NCBI RefSeq assembly: GCF_006716065.1
Contig: NZ_VFOL01000001.1
Coordinates: forward strand, 2,666,001 to 2,730,000
From: Salinispora arenicola
GTDB lineage: Bacteria > Actinomycetota > Actinomycetes > Mycobacteriales > Micromonosporaceae
DNA: 64,000 bases
Direction: 5' to 3'
The first letter of the stretch is position 1; every line of letters begins with the position of its first letter. Under the pieces are notes generated by a model that saw nothing but the letters and a program-made list of their open reading frames with translations, was not told where the DNA came from and ran no database searches. Position numbers and translations under genes: made by a program. This document shows positions 63,184 to 64,000 of this stretch, piece by piece.

Positions 63184-63229
63184 CACGGCTGACGGCCGGC
63201 GCCCGATCGGACGCCGGCCGTCAGCCGTG
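63184..63229. terminator. Bidirectional terminator with an 18-bp stem
   Basis: A perfect 18-bp stem (left arm begins CACGGCTGACGG, right arm ends CCGTCAGCCGTG) and a ten-base loop lie between the convergent sigma factor and NlpC/P60 genes. Confidence 0.9.
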
Positions 63230-63243
63230 CCTCGGTAACCCGG

Positions 63244-64000
63244 TCAGCGGACCCGGCCATATCCCACGATCGACATGATGTCCATGTCGCGTTTGACGAC
63301 GTTGCGCCCCGCGTTGGGAGCGTCAATGATCTGCCCGCCGCCGACGTAGAGGGCCACATGCCCGAGCCCTCGGTAGAAAACCAGGTCGCCGGGGCTCAGG
63401 TCGTGGCGTTCGATGCGAGCCACCACACCCCACTGCCGTCGGGTGCTGTGCGGCAGCGACTTCCCGGCCGCTCGCCAGGCAGCCGAGGTCAGGCCCGAAC
63501 AGTCGTATCCGGTACGGCCGTCGCCGCCCCACCGGTAGGGCATGCCCAGCGCCCCGTACGCGTACCGCACCGCCACCCCGGCCGCGCCGGGCACAGACGG
63601 TGCCTTCTGGGTACTGTCCGGGCTGGCCGCAGGGCGTTCGGTCGCCCGGCCGTACGCCCGCCGCCGCAACTCGTACAGTTCGGCCAGGTCACGCTCGATG
63701 CGCTGGCGGGTGCTGGTCAGCCCTCGGGCCCGCGCCGTCGCCTGCCCCACGGCGGCGTCCAGGCGGGTCCGCTCCTCGAGGAGCTCCCGCTGGTCGTTGG
63801 CGAAGGCGGTGATGCGTTTCCGCCGTTCCTGGGCCAGTCGGTCGACGGTGGTGAGTCGGTCGAGCAGAACCGTGGCATCGTCCGGATGTAGCAACGCTGC
63901 CGCGGGACCGAGGTCACCGGTCTTGTACGCGCTGACGGCCAGTTGGTTGACCTCGGCCCGGCTTCGCTCGACCTGCCGCTCGAGCGGACCGAGCCGGGCC
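63244..64000 (-). CDS. NlpC/P60 peptidoglycan hydrolase, 5' end beyond window
   Basis: 252 codons are visible; the frame runs off the window end without a start. A long coiled coil (LERQVERSRAEVNQLAVSAY to about LAELYELRRRAYGRA) precedes the catalytic C40 domain. That domain has Cys in TGYDCSGLTSAAW, His in GLGHVALYVGGG and a polar third residue near IIDAPNAG. The layout is that of RipA-like D,L-endopeptidases, which cut stem peptides between D-Glu and meso-DAP during septation; the coiled coil usually regulates activity. A signal peptide would lie upstream. Confidence 0.92.
   Translation of the reverse strand, partial: ARLGPLERQVERSRAEVNQLAVSAYKTGDLGPAAALLHPDDATVLLDRLTTVDRLAQERRKRITAFANDQRELLEERTRLDAAVGQATARARGLTSTRQRIERDLAELYELRRRAYGRATERPAASPDSTQKAPSVPGAAGVAVRYAYGALGMPYRWGGDGRTGYDCSGLTSAAWRAAGKSLPHSTRRQWGVVARIERHDLSPGDLVFYRGLGHVALYVGGGQIIDAPNAGRNVVKRDMDIMSIVGYGRVR

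Noticed and set aside
1..64000. Search for mobile elements, tRNA, rRNA or biosynthetic clusters
   Set aside because: No transposase, integrase, polyketide or peptide synthetase gene and no cloverleaf was recognised by reading; tRNA detection by eye is not exhaustive.

Overview
The window is high-GC DNA from an actinomycete. The gene content (NucS in place of MutS/MutL, tip-growth coiled-coil proteins of the Scy/FilP type, a Cvn-type conservon, GTG/TTG starts, many apparently leaderless genes) points to a mycelial actinobacterium. I infer the family Micromonosporaceae (Salinispora/Micromonospora-like) from remembered gene order; this was not searched. No rRNA, tRNA, insertion sequence, prophage or CRISPR array is visible.

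Layout. 1-2.6 kb: the end of a DUF2550 gene, a PduO-type cobalamin adenosyltransferase and murA, whose active-site Cys is replaced by Asp. 2.7-25 kb: a loosely clustered acyl-CoA region. It holds 3-hydroxybutyryl-CoA dehydrogenase, ethylmalonyl-CoA mutase, an aldehyde dehydrogenase, a fused double 3-hydroxyacyl-CoA dehydrogenase, crotonyl-CoA carboxylase/reductase, methylmalonyl-CoA epimerase, acetyl-CoA acetyltransferase, MeaB and the large subunit of isobutyryl-CoA mutase. Most of the ethylmalonyl-CoA pathway from acetyl-CoA is present, and the adenosyltransferase next to murA would supply its B12 cofactor. Interleaved are an ABC exporter, nucS, a small zinc-ribbon-like protein, a hydrolase, an AI-2E-family membrane protein and the scy-like/filP pair. 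Several of the acyl-CoA promoters carry related palindromes.

25-33 kb: a thioredoxin/TPR chaperone, an arginase-family protein and the giant NAD-glutamate dehydrogenase. 32.7-36 kb: a class F sortase coupled to a surface protein whose single beta domain is split by a very large charged tandem-repeat array. 36-38 kb: a secreted GH6 cellulase with a CBM2 and a CebR-like operator. 38-44 kb: two disordered small proteins, then a four-gene conservon (sensor kinase, roadblock, DUF742, GTPase). 43.8-48.4 kb: a lactonase-family propeller, a membrane-anchored solute-binding/VWA protein and a sugar-phosphate transferase.

48.5-57.3 kb: xylA-xylB-MFS transporter, then a LacI regulator and an AglEFG-like sugar ABC importer without its own ATPase. 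57.5-59.8 kb: a tightly overlapping five-gene minus-strand unit (nucleotidyltransferase, BON, metallophosphoesterase, 47-residue GPGG membrane protein, TspO). 60-64 kb: a thymidylate-kinase-like protein, a MurR/RpiR regulator with a textbook leaderless promoter, a group 2 sigma factor and the 3' part of an NlpC/P60 hydrolase.
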